From Gordonia hankookensis (GTDB taxonomy: Bacteria; Actinomycetota; Actinomycetes; Mycobacteriales; Mycobacteriaceae), in the NCBI RefSeq assembly GCF_014673215.1, contig NZ_JACWMS010000002.1, positions 1 to 64,000 of the forward strand: a DNA stretch of 64,000 bases, given 5' to 3'. The notes beneath the pieces are model-generated. The model was not told the origin of the DNA, searched no databases, and was given only the letters and a program-made list of their open reading frames with translations. Positions 53,947 through 62,967 of this stretch are shown here, piece by piece; within the stretch, counting starts at the first letter, position 1; the number at the start of each line of letters is the position of its first letter. A program made the translations under genes and the position numbers.

Positions 53947-53961
53947 GAGAGTACCGTTCTC
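53947..53961. promoter_or_regulatory. Cluster operator 4 (GAGAGT-ACC-GTTCTC)
   Basis: GAGAGTACCGTTCTC keeps the GAGA and TCTC ends with two inner mismatches. It lies 21 bp before the dioxygenase GTG. With operator 3 it makes a divergent regulatory region of about 230 bp. Confidence 0.5.
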
Positions 53962-53982
53962 ACCCATGGAAGGGAGATTCTT

Positions 53983-54789
53983 GTGATCGAGACCTCAGCC
54001 CTCACCCCTGCGATGGGTGTCAAAGTGTCCGGAATCGACGACCTACGCGATCCCGCGGTGATCGGTCGTTGCCTGGAAGCCTTGAAATGGCGCGGTGTCC
54101 TGCTCATCCGCGGCCTACATCTCGACGACCCGGCCCAGGTCGAGTTCAGCAAACAGCTCGGTCCGGTGCTCGCGCCCGCCGGCAAAGAGGTGTTCGTGGT
54201 GTCGCTCGACCCGGCGAAGTCCCGGTCGGCCGAATACCTCAAGGGCACGTTCCACTGGCATATCGACGACACCACCAACGACGTGCCGGCCAAGGCGACC
54301 ATGCTGACCGCACGCCACGTCGCCATGGTCGGCGGCGGCACGGAGTTCGCGAGCACCTATGCCGCCTACGAGAACCTGCCCGAGCAGGACCGCAAGCGCT
54401 ACGACGGGCTACGCGTGGTGCACACCTTCGAGGCATCGCAGCGGCTGGTGCACCCCGATCCGACCGACGAGCAGCTCGCCGCCTGGCGCACCCTGCCCTC
54501 GCACGAGAGTGCGCTCGTGTGGCAGCGCCGCGACGGCCGCCGGTCACTCGTCATCGGTGCGACCGCCGACCACATCGTCGGGATGCGCCCCGAGGAGAGC
54601 CGTGAACTGCTGGACGAACTGCTCGCCTGGTCGACTCAGGAGCGCTTCTCCTACGTCCACGAGTGGGAGAAGGACGACGTGGTGATCTGGGACAACACCG
54701 GGATGCTGCATCGCGCATTGCCGTATGACCCGTCCTCGGAACGGACCATGCACCGGACGACCATCGCCGGAGACGAGGCGTGGTCGTGA
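53983..54789 (+). CDS. TauD/TfdA-family Fe(II)/2-oxoglutarate dioxygenase
   Basis: 268 aa. The facial triad is H93-D95-H243 (HWHIDDT and MLHRALPY), and the 2-oxoglutarate-binding Arg is R258 in MHRTTI. It hydroxylates a C-H bond, often next to an oxygen, sulfur or carboxylate, with O2 and 2-oxoglutarate. The GTG start has GGAAGGGAG upstream. First gene of the long plus-strand operon; its stop overlaps the next start as GTGA. Likely an early step on the substrate or a side chain. Confidence 0.9.
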   Translation: MIETSALTPAMGVKVSGIDDLRDPAVIGRCLEALKWRGVLLIRGLHLDDPAQVEFSKQLGPVLAPAGKEVFVVSLDPAKSRSAEYLKGTFHWHIDDTTNDVPAKATMLTARHVAMVGGGTEFASTYAAYENLPEQDRKRYDGLRVVHTFEASQRLVHPDPTDEQLAAWRTLPSHESALVWQRRDGRRSLVIGATADHIVGMRPEESRELLDELLAWSTQERFSYVHEWEKDDVVIWDNTGMLHRALPYDPSSERTMHRTTIAGDEAWS

Positions 54790-55490
54790 AGAACGCTGTC
54801 GTCACCGGCGGCGGCTCCGGCATCGGACTGGCGGTCGCCGAACGCCTCCGCAGCCAGGGCTATCACGTCGCCACCATCGACCTGAGACCCACCGACGAGT
54901 CGTCCGCCGAGGCCGCCGACGTCACCGACCGCGAGCAGGTCGACGCCGCCATGGCCAAGATCCGCGAAACCCTGGGCCCGATCACCATTCTGGTCAATGC
55001 CGCAGGCGTCGACGGATTCAAGCGCTTCGCAAAACTCGACTTCGCGGAGTGGCAGAAGGTCATCGACGTCAACCTCAACGGTGTCTTCCACTGCACCCAG
55101 GCGGTCCTGCCGGACATGGTCGACGCCGGCTGGGGGCGCATCGTCAACATCTCGTCGTCGAGCGCCCATTCGGGTCAGCCGTACATGACGCACTATGTCG
55201 CCGCCAAGTCCGCCGTGAACGGACTGACCAAGGCGCTGGCCCTCGAACTCGGCCCGCAGGGCATCACCGTCAACGCGGTGCCGCCCGGCTTCATCGACAC
55301 CCCGATGCTGCGAAATGCCGAAGGGCACAAGCGACTCGGCGGAACGGTCGACGACCACATCGAGCGGACACCGGTACGGCGGGTGGGCCGTCCGGAGGAC
55401 ATCGCCGCCGCCTGCGCCTTCCTCATCTCCGATGAGGCCGGCTACATCACCGGACAGATCCTCGGCGTCAACGGGGGCCGGAACACCTGA
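54786..55490 (+). CDS. SDR-family oxidoreductase (classical, 3-oxoacyl-ACP reductase-like)
   Basis: 234 aa from GTG 54786; GTG 54780 is an alternative start. Cofactor motif GGGSGIG (8-14), catalytic Y137 and K141 with Ser at 123-126. Oxidises or reduces an alcohol/ketone with NAD(P), possibly a 3-hydroxyacyl-CoA. GTGA overlap with the dioxygenase. Unlike the next SDR it has no mycofactocin-type insertion. Confidence 0.9.
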   Translation: MKNAVVTGGGSGIGLAVAERLRSQGYHVATIDLRPTDESSAEAADVTDREQVDAAMAKIRETLGPITILVNAAGVDGFKRFAKLDFAEWQKVIDVNLNGVFHCTQAVLPDMVDAGWGRIVNISSSSAHSGQPYMTHYVAAKSAVNGLTKALALELGPQGITVNAVPPGFIDTPMLRNAEGHKRLGGTVDDHIERTPVRRVGRPEDIAAACAFLISDEAGYITGQILGVNGGRNT

Positions 55491-55575
55491 TCACTCCGGC
55501 TCCGGAGCCGACCGGGAGCCGACCACAGACCGCCGCGGATCGCGTAGAACGTGGCACCACAGAAGGAGATTCGAC

Positions 55576-56436
55576 ATGGGACGCGTTCAGGACAAGGTTG
55601 CCTTCATCACCGGAGCCGCACGTGGGCAGGGCCGCAGCCACGCGGTGCGTCTGGCCGAAGAGGGCGCCGACATCATTGCCGTCGACCTCTGCAAGGACAT
55701 CGACACCATCGGATATCCGATGGCCACTCCAGAAGACCTCGAGGAGACCGCACGTCTCGTCGAGAAGGAGGGGCGACGGGTCGTCGCAGTCCAGGCCGAC
55801 GTCCGCGAGGCCTCACAACTGCGCACCGCCCTCGAACGCGGTATCAACGAGCTGGGCAAGCTCGACATCGTCGTGGCGCAGGCAGGCGTGGCCGGGATGA
55901 AGGGCGAACCGGCCACCCAGGCATGGTGCGACGTGGTGGACACCAACCTGATCGGCACGATGAACGCGGTGCAGGTAGCACTCCCCCACCTGAGCGATGG
56001 CGCATCGATCATCGCCACCGGATCGATCGCGGCGCTCATGGACATCAGCAAGACCGACGTCCCCGGCAAGGATCTGGGCGGCGTCGCCTACGTCTTCTCG
56101 AAAAGAGCTCTCTCCCAGTACATCCACGAACTGGCCACTCACCTCGCACCCCAAGGTATCCGCGCAAACGTCATCCATCCCACCAACTGCAACACCGACA
56201 TGCTGCAGAGCGAGCCGATGTACCGGTCCTTCCGCCCCGATCTGGAGAACCCCACCCGCGAAGACGCGACGCCTGCGTTCTATGTGCAGCAGGCGATGAA
56301 GACACCGTGGATCGAACCGTCCGACATCAGCAACACCGTGCTCTACCTCGCCTCCGAGGAGGCCCGCTACGTGACCGGTATGCAGATGCGCGTCGACGCA
56401 GGCGGCTACCTCAAGTGGTACGACTTCAAGATCTGA
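55576..56436 (+). CDS. Mycofactocin-type SDR (nicotinoprotein) 1
   Basis: 286 aa, AAGGAGA ribosome site. GAARGQGRSHAVRLAEEGADII (13-34; key residues G13, G17, G19) and the long insertion after the first strand (DLCKDIDTIGYPMATPEDLEET) mark the mycofactocin-coupled SDR family. Catalytic S150, Y172, K176. These enzymes hold NAD tightly and re-oxidise it through mycofactocin rather than by exchange. It is expected to oxidise an alcohol to a ketone or aldehyde in this cluster. The mycofactocin biosynthesis genes are not in the window. Confidence 0.88.
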   Translation: MGRVQDKVAFITGAARGQGRSHAVRLAEEGADIIAVDLCKDIDTIGYPMATPEDLEETARLVEKEGRRVVAVQADVREASQLRTALERGINELGKLDIVVAQAGVAGMKGEPATQAWCDVVDTNLIGTMNAVQVALPHLSDGASIIATGSIAALMDISKTDVPGKDLGGVAYVFSKRALSQYIHELATHLAPQGIRANVIHPTNCNTDMLQSEPMYRSFRPDLENPTREDATPAFYVQQAMKTPWIEPSDISNTVLYLASEEARYVTGMQMRVDAGGYLKWYDFKI

Positions 56437-56495
56437 TCACCTCCGCATGACCCACAGCCCAGCAACATCTTTCATCCACCGATAGGAGGACGATC

Positions 56496-56711
56496 GTGAA
56501 GGTTCACATCGACGGCGACCGCTGCCAGGGACACACCCTCTGCGCCATGATCGCTCCGGAGATCTTCGAGCTCAGCGACATCGACGGCCACGCCTCGCCG
56601 GTCTCCGAGGACGTACCGGACGGATTCGAGGACAAGGTCCGTGAGGCCTCGCGATCCTGTCCGGAACAAGCGATATCGGTGTCCGAGCGTATCTCCTCGG
56701 GCACCGAGTGA
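56496..56711 (+). CDS. [3Fe-4S]-type ferredoxin
   Basis: 71 aa. Cluster ligands are C10, C16 and C55; the second position of a 4Fe motif is H13 (CQGHTLC), as in P450-partner ferredoxins that carry a [3Fe-4S] cluster. Start ATG 56496 with GATAGGAGG upstream. It sits 27 bp before the P450 and is the natural electron donor for it. No ferredoxin reductase is encoded in the window. Confidence 0.9.
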   Translation: MKVHIDGDRCQGHTLCAMIAPEIFELSDIDGHASPVSEDVPDGFEDKVREASRSCPEQAISVSERISSGTE

Positions 56712-56738
56712 CCCGACACGACGACAGGAGACGACACG

Positions 56739-58103
56739 ATGAGTCTTGACAGCGTCACCGATGACGACGCGCGAAAGCGGAATCGTTATCCCTTCGAACG
56801 CCATTCGACCGAGTATCGGGAGAAGTTCCTCGAGACCACGCAGGAGATGCACGAGAAGTGCCCGGTGGCGTGGAGCGACACCTACGGAGGTCACTGGGTC
56901 GCGGCGAGCAGTGAGGCCGTCTTCGAGCTCGCGCGGTGCCCGTATGTGTCCAACGACCATGACGTCCGCAACGAACGGCGTGGCTACAAGGGCATCAGTG
57001 TGCCGACGGCCGACCGCGCGGCGGGCGTCCGGGGCGGCATCCTGGAGATGGACGAACCCGAACACAAGTACTTCCGCTCCATCCTCAATCCGTATCTGGC
57101 ACCAGCTGCAGTGAAACGGTGGATTCCCTTCATCGACAAGGTGATCCACGCGTGCATCGACGAGAAGATAGAGACCGGTCAGATCGATTTCGTCGACGAA
57201 CTGGCCAATGTGGTACCGGCCGTCCTCACCCTGGCGATGCTCGGCATCCCGGTGGAGAAGTGGACGATCTACAACGAGCCGGTACACGCCGCGGTGTACA
57301 CACCGCCGGACTCTCCAGACGCGCCCCGAGTCGCGGAATTGCACCGACAGCTCGGGATCGACCTGATCACAAACCTCTTCGAGATCAGGGAGAATCCGCG
57401 CCCCGGAATGATCAACGCGGTGGCCAACGCGAGTATCGACGGCGGCGCTCCCGACGACATGGAGTTGCTGGGGATTCTGAGTCTCGTGATCGGCGGCGGC
57501 TTCGACACCACGACCGCCCTGACCGCACATTCACTGGAGTGGCTCTCGGAGAACCCCGACGAGCGCGAACGCCTCAGCGCCCACCGCGACGAACTCCTCG
57601 ACGGCGCCACCGAGGAGTTCCTGCGCTACTTCACCCCCGCCGCAGGCGACGGACGGACCATCGCCGAGGACTTCGAGGCCACCGACGGCACCGATTTCCG
57701 CGAGGGCGATCGCCTCTGGCTGTCCTGGGCGATGGCCAACCGTGACACCGAACTCTTCGAGGATCCGAACCACGTCCACCTGGACCGGACCGGCAACCGT
57801 CACTTCAGTTTCGGCCTCGGTATCCACCGCTGCATCGGATCGAACGTCGCCCGTACCGTCTTCAAGCGCATGCTCGTCGCGGTGCTCGACCGGATGCCCG
57901 ACTACCGGTGTGATCCACAGGGCGCGGTGCACTACGACTCGATCGGGGTGATCCAGGGGATGCGTCACCTGCCCGCGACATTCACTCCGGGGCCGCGCAC
58001 CCACTCGAGCCTCGCCGACACCCTCGTCGAGGTGCAGAAGATGGTGGACGACGAGAATCTCGCCGAACCTCTTGCCCTGTCCCGAGCGCAGCAGAAAGGG
58101 TAG
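56739..58103 (+). CDS. Cytochrome P450
   Basis: 454 aa. Heme thiolate C365 in FSFGLGIHRCIG (356-367), I-helix oxygen groove GGFDTT (253-258), and ExxR as E293-R296. Monooxygenase that hydroxylates a substrate with electrons from the adjacent ferredoxin. It has a C-terminal extension of about 35 residues after the usual end. The CYP family cannot be set without alignment; position beside SDRs and CoA-ligases points to a catabolic hydroxylation. Confidence 0.92.
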   Translation: MSLDSVTDDDARKRNRYPFERHSTEYREKFLETTQEMHEKCPVAWSDTYGGHWVAASSEAVFELARCPYVSNDHDVRNERRGYKGISVPTADRAAGVRGGILEMDEPEHKYFRSILNPYLAPAAVKRWIPFIDKVIHACIDEKIETGQIDFVDELANVVPAVLTLAMLGIPVEKWTIYNEPVHAAVYTPPDSPDAPRVAELHRQLGIDLITNLFEIRENPRPGMINAVANASIDGGAPDDMELLGILSLVIGGGFDTTTALTAHSLEWLSENPDERERLSAHRDELLDGATEEFLRYFTPAAGDGRTIAEDFEATDGTDFREGDRLWLSWAMANRDTELFEDPNHVHLDRTGNRHFSFGLGIHRCIGSNVARTVFKRMLVAVLDRMPDYRCDPQGAVHYDSIGVIQGMRHLPATFTPGPRTHSSLADTLVEVQKMVDDENLAEPLALSRAQQKG

Positions 58104-58108
58104 GGCGC

Positions 58109-59770
58109 GTGCCCGAGACCCCTACACGCCCCCTTCCCCAGCTGACCCCGGCCAACGAGTTCTACTGGAAGTCGGGCGCCGACGATCAACTGCGCATCCA
58201 GGAGTGCACCGGCTGCCGGGAACTGCTCCATCCGCCGCAGCCGGTGTGCCGCTATTGCCATGGGACCGAGCTCGGCGAACGTGTGGTGTCCGGCCGTGGC
58301 ATCGTCGCAGGCTTCACCATCAATCAACGGTTCGCGCTGCCCGGTCTGTCGCCGCCCTACGTCGTCGCGCAGGTCGCGTTGGCCGAGGACCCACGAATCC
58401 GGCTGACCACCAACATCATCGATTGTGACCCCGAGGACGTCTATCTCGGGATGACCGTCGAGGTCGACTTCCTCGAGATCGGGGACGTCTGGCTACCCCT
58501 CTTCCGACCCGTCGGCGATCAACCGTCCGAACCCGCGGAGTTGCCCGACGACGAGATCGACCCCGCCGACTTCGCCCGGTATGTCCGTCCGATGGTCACG
58601 ACCGACAAATTCGAGGACAAGGTCGCGCTCACCGGGGTCGGGATGTCGCAGATCGGCAGGCGTCTGATGAGACCGCCACTGTCGCTGACGATCGAGGCCT
58701 GCCAGGCGGCGGTCGCCGACGCGGGCCTCACCATGGCAGACATCGATGGCATCGCCACCTATCCCGGTGGCGGTAACGTCGGCGGCTTCGGAGAAGGCGG
58801 CGTCACCCCGGTGGAGGCAGCCCTCGGGATCCAGCCGACCTGGCACAACGGCGGCATCGAGACCTTCGGTCCGGGAGGCTCGGTCATCGCGGCCATGCTG
58901 GCCGTCGCCGGCGGCCTCGCGAGACATGTGTTGTGTTACCGCACGGTGTGGGAATCCACCTACGGTGAGCTCCTGAAGAACGGCACGATCGTCCAACCGT
59001 CCGGACGGACATCGAGTTGGATGGTGCCCTTCGGGGCGACCTCCGCTGCCCACACCCTGGCGCAGAACGCGCAGCGCCACTTCCATCGCTACGGGACCAC
59101 CAAGGAGACCCTCGGCTGGATCGCACTCAACCAGCGCGCCAACGCCGGGCTCAATCCGACAGCGGTGTACCGCGATCCGATGACGATGGACGACTACCTC
59201 GGGGCCCGTCCGATCACCACCCCGTTCGGCCTCTACGACTGCGATGTACCTTGCGACGGTGCTGTCGCGGTGATCGTGTCCGCCGTCGAGGCCGCGAACG
59301 ACCTGGCCCATCCCCCGATCCTCGTCGAGGCCGTCGGTACCCAGATCATCGACCGGATGGATTGGGACCAGAGCACTCTGACCCACGAGCCACAGGTGCT
59401 CGGACAGGCCGCACATCTCTGGACCCGCACCTCGCTTCGCCCCGAGGACGTCGACGTCGCCGAACTCTACGACGGATTCACGGTGAACTGCCTGTCCTGG
59501 ATCGAGGGCCTCGGGTTCTGCGGCATCGGCGAATCCAAGGAATTCCTCGACGGCGGGAAGAACATCTCACTCCAGGGTCAGATCCCGCTCAACACGCACG
59601 GCGGGCAGCTCTCCCATGGCCGCACGCACGGCATGGGGCTACTCCACGAGGCCGTCGTGCAGTTGCGCGGTGACGGCGGTGACCGGCAGGTCGCCGATGC
59701 ACGGGTCGGCGTTGTCAGCAGCGGTGGGCTCACCCCGAGCGGCGTGATGTTGCTCCGGAGCGTGGCGTGA
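58109..59770 (+). CDS. DUF35-thiolase fusion lacking the catalytic Cys (aldolase candidate)
   Basis: 553 aa from GTG 58109. The N-terminal DUF35 domain (1-150) has an intact Zn ribbon C33-x2-C36-x10-C47-x2-C50 and an OB fold. The thiolase domain (about 168-553) has Gly (G254 in ETFGPGG) where the SCP-x thiolase next door has C83. Thiolase folds without Cys that pair with DUF35 are known as retro-aldolases in steroid side-chain removal (Ltp2-ChsH2); here the two chains are fused. A retro-aldol or decarboxylative step on a 3-hydroxyacyl-CoA is the inferred role. Follows the P450 by five bases. Confidence 0.8.
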   Translation: MPETPTRPLPQLTPANEFYWKSGADDQLRIQECTGCRELLHPPQPVCRYCHGTELGERVVSGRGIVAGFTINQRFALPGLSPPYVVAQVALAEDPRIRLTTNIIDCDPEDVYLGMTVEVDFLEIGDVWLPLFRPVGDQPSEPAELPDDEIDPADFARYVRPMVTTDKFEDKVALTGVGMSQIGRRLMRPPLSLTIEACQAAVADAGLTMADIDGIATYPGGGNVGGFGEGGVTPVEAALGIQPTWHNGGIETFGPGGSVIAAMLAVAGGLARHVLCYRTVWESTYGELLKNGTIVQPSGRTSSWMVPFGATSAAHTLAQNAQRHFHRYGTTKETLGWIALNQRANAGLNPTAVYRDPMTMDDYLGARPITTPFGLYDCDVPCDGAVAVIVSAVEAANDLAHPPILVEAVGTQIIDRMDWDQSTLTHEPQVLGQAAHLWTRTSLRPEDVDVAELYDGFTVNCLSWIEGLGFCGIGESKEFLDGGKNISLQGQIPLNTHGGQLSHGRTHGMGLLHEAVVQLRGDGGDRQVADARVGVVSSGGLTPSGVMLLRSVA

Positions 59771-60675
59771 CCGCCGAACAATGGCTCGACGACTCCCCGG
59801 ATGTCGTCCGTTCCGGCGTCGTCGACGTCGACGGCGTGCCGATGTCGGCGCTGATCGCCGAGGCACCCGACCCGCGGGCGGTGATCGTCGCGATCCACGG
59901 CGGTGCCACCAAGTCCGCATACTTCGACTGCCCCGGACATCCGGCCGCGTCCCTGCTGCGCGTCGCGAGCGCCGCAGGCTACACGGTCCTCGCCCTCGAC
60001 CGACCCGGTCACGGGACCTCGAGACCGCATGCCGCCGAGATGGATGCCACGCGACGGGTGGAGCTCACCTATGGTGCGATCACCGGACACCTGACGGGCC
60101 TACCGACCGGTGCAGGAGTCTTCGTCTGGGCGCACTCGGTCGGCTGCGAACTCGCCGTCCGTATGGCCGCGGACGAGGCCCGCGCCGCCGAACTGTTGGG
60201 GCTCGAGTTGTCCGGGACCGGATTGGCGTATCAGACCGCGGCACAGGAGATCCTCGGGAGCCACGAGCGCAACGCACCGCCGGCCGGAGTGCGAAAGCTC
60301 TTGTGGGAACCCGCGGCTCTCTATCCACCCGGCATGCCCGGGGGTTCCGCCCTCGCCTCACCCACTCCCCCGGGCGAGGGAGCGGTGATACGTTCCTGGC
60401 CGCGCCGGGACTTTCCGACGCTGGCACCCGCGGTGGCGATACCGGTCCATTTCACTGCGGCCGCGCATGAGCGCATCTGGCGCAAGGACCCCGACGCTCT
60501 GCGCGACATCGCGGCACTGTTCACCGGTTCGCCTCGGGTCGTTGTCGACGAGCTGGCGGGCGGCGGCCACAATCTGAGCCTCGGCCACATGGCCCGCGCC
60601 TACCATCTCCACGTCCTCTCCTTCGTCGAGAGCTGCGTGGTGGGACGTATGCACCCGGATCTACCGTTCTCCTGA
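59767..60675 (+). CDS. Alpha/beta hydrolase
   Basis: 302 aa; GTG overlapping the upstream stop as GTGA. Nucleophile S124 in WAHSVGCEL, oxyanion segment HGGATKS (44-50), and a late His in GGGHNLSLGH. It could hydrolyse a CoA thioester, ester or C-C bond of the pathway. The sequence around the nucleophile (A-H-S-V-G) is a variant of GxSxG with Ala first. Confidence 0.8.
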   Translation: MTAEQWLDDSPDVVRSGVVDVDGVPMSALIAEAPDPRAVIVAIHGGATKSAYFDCPGHPAASLLRVASAAGYTVLALDRPGHGTSRPHAAEMDATRRVELTYGAITGHLTGLPTGAGVFVWAHSVGCELAVRMAADEARAAELLGLELSGTGLAYQTAAQEILGSHERNAPPAGVRKLLWEPAALYPPGMPGGSALASPTPPGEGAVIRSWPRRDFPTLAPAVAIPVHFTAAAHERIWRKDPDALRDIAALFTGSPRVVVDELAGGGHNLSLGHMARAYHLHVLSFVESCVVGRMHPDLPFS

Positions 60676-60702
60676 CGTCGACCCCGGAAAGGGATGAGAG
60701 AC

Positions 60703-61521
60703 ATGCGAATCGGATTCATCGGATTGGGCAGCCAAGGTGGCCCGATGGCCCGACGGATCATCGATGCCGGTGAAGAGGTGGCCCTCTGGGGGCGGCGGCC
60801 GGAGACCCTGGTCCGGTACGCCGAGACCGGCGCGAAGATCGTCGGCAGCCCGGCCGAGGTCGGTGCCGCGAGCGATATCGTCTGTCTCTGCGTGGTCGCC
60901 GATCAGGACGTCCTGGACGTCGCCACCGGCCCCGACGGCGTGCTGTCCGGAATGAGCAATGGCGGGATCATCGTGGTGCACAGCACGGTTCACCCCGACA
61001 CATGTCAGCGACTCGCCGACACTGCCCGCGACGTCGGGGTGACCGTCGTCGACGCACCGGTCAGTGGCGGCGGGCGGGCCGCCGAGACAGGCGACCTGCT
61101 GGTCATGGTCGGCGGCGCCGACGACGACGTGGCGCGGTGCCTGCCGATCTTCGAGATCTACGCGAATCCCGTGGTACATCTGGGGGATCTGGGTAGTGGC
61201 CAGACCACCAAACTGCTGAACAACCTGCTCTTCACCGCCAACCTCGCCACCGCCGTCGACACGATCGGGCTCGGAGACGCCCTGGGCGTGGACACCGCAC
61301 GCCTTGCCGAGGTCATCACCCACGGCACCGCCAACAGTTTCGCTCTCGGACGCGTCGCTTCTGCCGGGGGCACGCTCGACCGGATCGCGATGCACGCGGG
61401 CGGACTGCTCCGCAAGGATGTCGGGTTGCTCGAAGGCATTGCCGGGGAACGGCGGAGCCACGGCGAGGCGGTTCTCGCCGCCGCCCACGCGGCCTTGCAG
61501 CGGATGGGATCGGAGTCATGA
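60703..61521 (+). CDS. 3-Hydroxyisobutyrate-dehydrogenase-like enzyme (second)
   Basis: 272 aa from ATG 60703; ATG 60694 adds three residues. Rossmann GLGSQG (7-12), SGGG (121-124), catalytic K170 in GQTTKLLNN. Beta-hydroxyacid dehydrogenase with unknown substrate. Its stop overlaps the next gene (ATGA), so the pair are co-translated, and the two may form a heteromer or handle successive substrates. Confidence 0.88.
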   Translation: MRIGFIGLGSQGGPMARRIIDAGEEVALWGRRPETLVRYAETGAKIVGSPAEVGAASDIVCLCVVADQDVLDVATGPDGVLSGMSNGGIIVVHSTVHPDTCQRLADTARDVGVTVVDAPVSGGGRAAETGDLLVMVGGADDDVARCLPIFEIYANPVVHLGDLGSGQTTKLLNNLLFTANLATAVDTIGLGDALGVDTARLAEVITHGTANSFALGRVASAGGTLDRIAMHAGGLLRKDVGLLEGIAGERRSHGEAVLAAAHAALQRMGSES

Positions 61522-62324
61522 CCGAGGTCGCGTGCGTCGGAGTCGGGCGGATGGGTCTGCCCATCGCCGATCGCCTCGTCCGGGCCGGGCACACCGTCAC
61601 CGCATTCGGCCGCACAGCCGAGACACGTGAACGGCTACACACCAAAGGGGTTCGCGCTCACTCCGACATCGCCGACGTCGCCACGCCGAGCACCGACATC
61701 GTGCTGGTCACCGTGCTCACCGATGAGCAGGTGCGCGAGGTGTGTCTCTCCGGCCCACTCGGTTCTCGCCTGTCGCCCGGGTCCACGATCGTGATCCACA
61801 CCACCGGTAGCCCCACTACCACCGAGGAGATCGCGGAGGTGATGGCGCGCCGCGACATCCGGGTGATCGACGCCGCCGTCAGCGGTGGCCCGCACGACAT
61901 CGCAGCCGGTGGGCTCACCCTGTTCGTCGGTGGCGACAGCGACACCGTCGATCACCTCCGACCGGTTCTCGGCGCGTATGCCGACCCGATCCTGCATGTC
62001 GGCGCGCTCGGCAACGGGCAGCGCGTGAAGCTCGTCAACAACGCCCTGTTCGCAGCACAGATCGGGCTGGTCCGGGCCGGCGTCGGCCTCGGCGCCCGAC
62101 TCGGCATCGACGAGTCGACCCTCTTGACGGCACTTCCCCATGGCAGCGCCGACAGCCGGGCTCTGGCCGGCATCGCGCGTCGCGGATCGGTCGACTCGTT
62201 CGCCGATGCCGTCGGCGAGTTCGTCGGCAAAGACCTCGAGATCGTCCGGTCGGTCGCCGCCGAACTCGGTGGCGATCTCGGCCCGATCGAAGCCCTTCTG
62301 ACCGAGACCGCACGCTCGATCTGA
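61518..62324 (+). CDS. 3-Hydroxyisobutyrate-dehydrogenase-like enzyme (third)
   Basis: 268 aa. GVGRMG (8-13), SGGPHD, catalytic K171 in GQRVKLVNN. A diverged paralogue of the preceding gene; identity appears low outside the motifs. Four-base overlap with it and one base before the TetR gene. Confidence 0.88.
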   Translation: MTEVACVGVGRMGLPIADRLVRAGHTVTAFGRTAETRERLHTKGVRAHSDIADVATPSTDIVLVTVLTDEQVREVCLSGPLGSRLSPGSTIVIHTTGSPTTTEEIAEVMARRDIRVIDAAVSGGPHDIAAGGLTLFVGGDSDTVDHLRPVLGAYADPILHVGALGNGQRVKLVNNALFAAQIGLVRAGVGLGARLGIDESTLLTALPHGSADSRALAGIARRGSVDSFADAVGEFVGKDLEIVRSVAAELGGDLGPIEALLTETARSI

Positions 62325-62325
62325 G

Positions 62326-62946
62326 ATGGCTGAGGTCATCGTGAGTTCGATCTTCTTCCGCTCCGACGACGAGGACGACGGCCCTGCGATCCGAGAGTTG
62401 CTGATGGACGCAACCCTGGCGGTGATGCAGTCCGACGGATATCCCGCCGTGACGCCCACGAGGATCGCCGCCACCTCTGGTGTGGCACAGGCCGTGGTGG
62501 CGCACCACTTCCCGAGCATGGACGCACTGTTCGTGGCCGTTCTGCAGCGTGACGCCCAGGCGGCCCTCGGGCGATGGCGTCGAGCGCTCACCGACGACGA
62601 TCCGCTCGGCGCTCTGTGGCTGATCAACAGTGAGAGCCGGACGACCCAGCTGAACGCTGAATTCATGGCCCTGGCCATCCACTGCGAGGCCGTGGCGGTC
62701 GAACTGAGGACCTACGCACGCCGAGCACGTGAGATCGAGACGGCCGCTTTCGACATGGTGCTCCGTGCCCGCGGCATCGACGTCCAGAAATATCCCCCGG
62801 TGGTCCTGGCGACGATTCTCAGCGGTATCGGCCGGACCATGACCGGCGAGGCGGCGCTCGGCATCACCGGAGCACATGCAGAGACCATGGAGTTCATCGA
62901 GCGTTGTCTGCGACAGTTCGAGATCGCCTCGGCCTCGGACAGATAG
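62326..62946 (+). CDS. TetR-family regulator
   Basis: 206 aa. N-terminal helix-turn-helix (about 22-68) with TPTRIAATSGVAQAVVAHHFPSMDALFVAV, and a ligand-binding C-terminal half. ATG one base after the dehydrogenase stop, so it is part of the operon it may control. TetR regulators bind short palindromes; the GAGAATnnnATTCTC sites are the obvious candidates (inference). A terminator hairpin overlaps its stop. Confidence 0.87.
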   Translation: MAEVIVSSIFFRSDDEDDGPAIRELLMDATLAVMQSDGYPAVTPTRIAATSGVAQAVVAHHFPSMDALFVAVLQRDAQAALGRWRRALTDDDPLGALWLINSESRTTQLNAEFMALAIHCEAVAVELRTYARRAREIETAAFDMVLRARGIDVQKYPPVVLATILSGIGRTMTGEAALGITGAHAETMEFIERCLRQFEIASASDR

Positions 62947-62956
62947 GCCGAGGCGA
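62924..62956. terminator. Bidirectional hairpin between tetR and SDR
   Basis: TCGCCTCGGCCT pairs perfectly with AGGCCGAGGCGA around a 9-nt loop. It spans the TetR stop codon (62944-62946), between convergent genes. Confidence 0.75.
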
Positions 62957-62967
62957 CTCGTAGGCTC

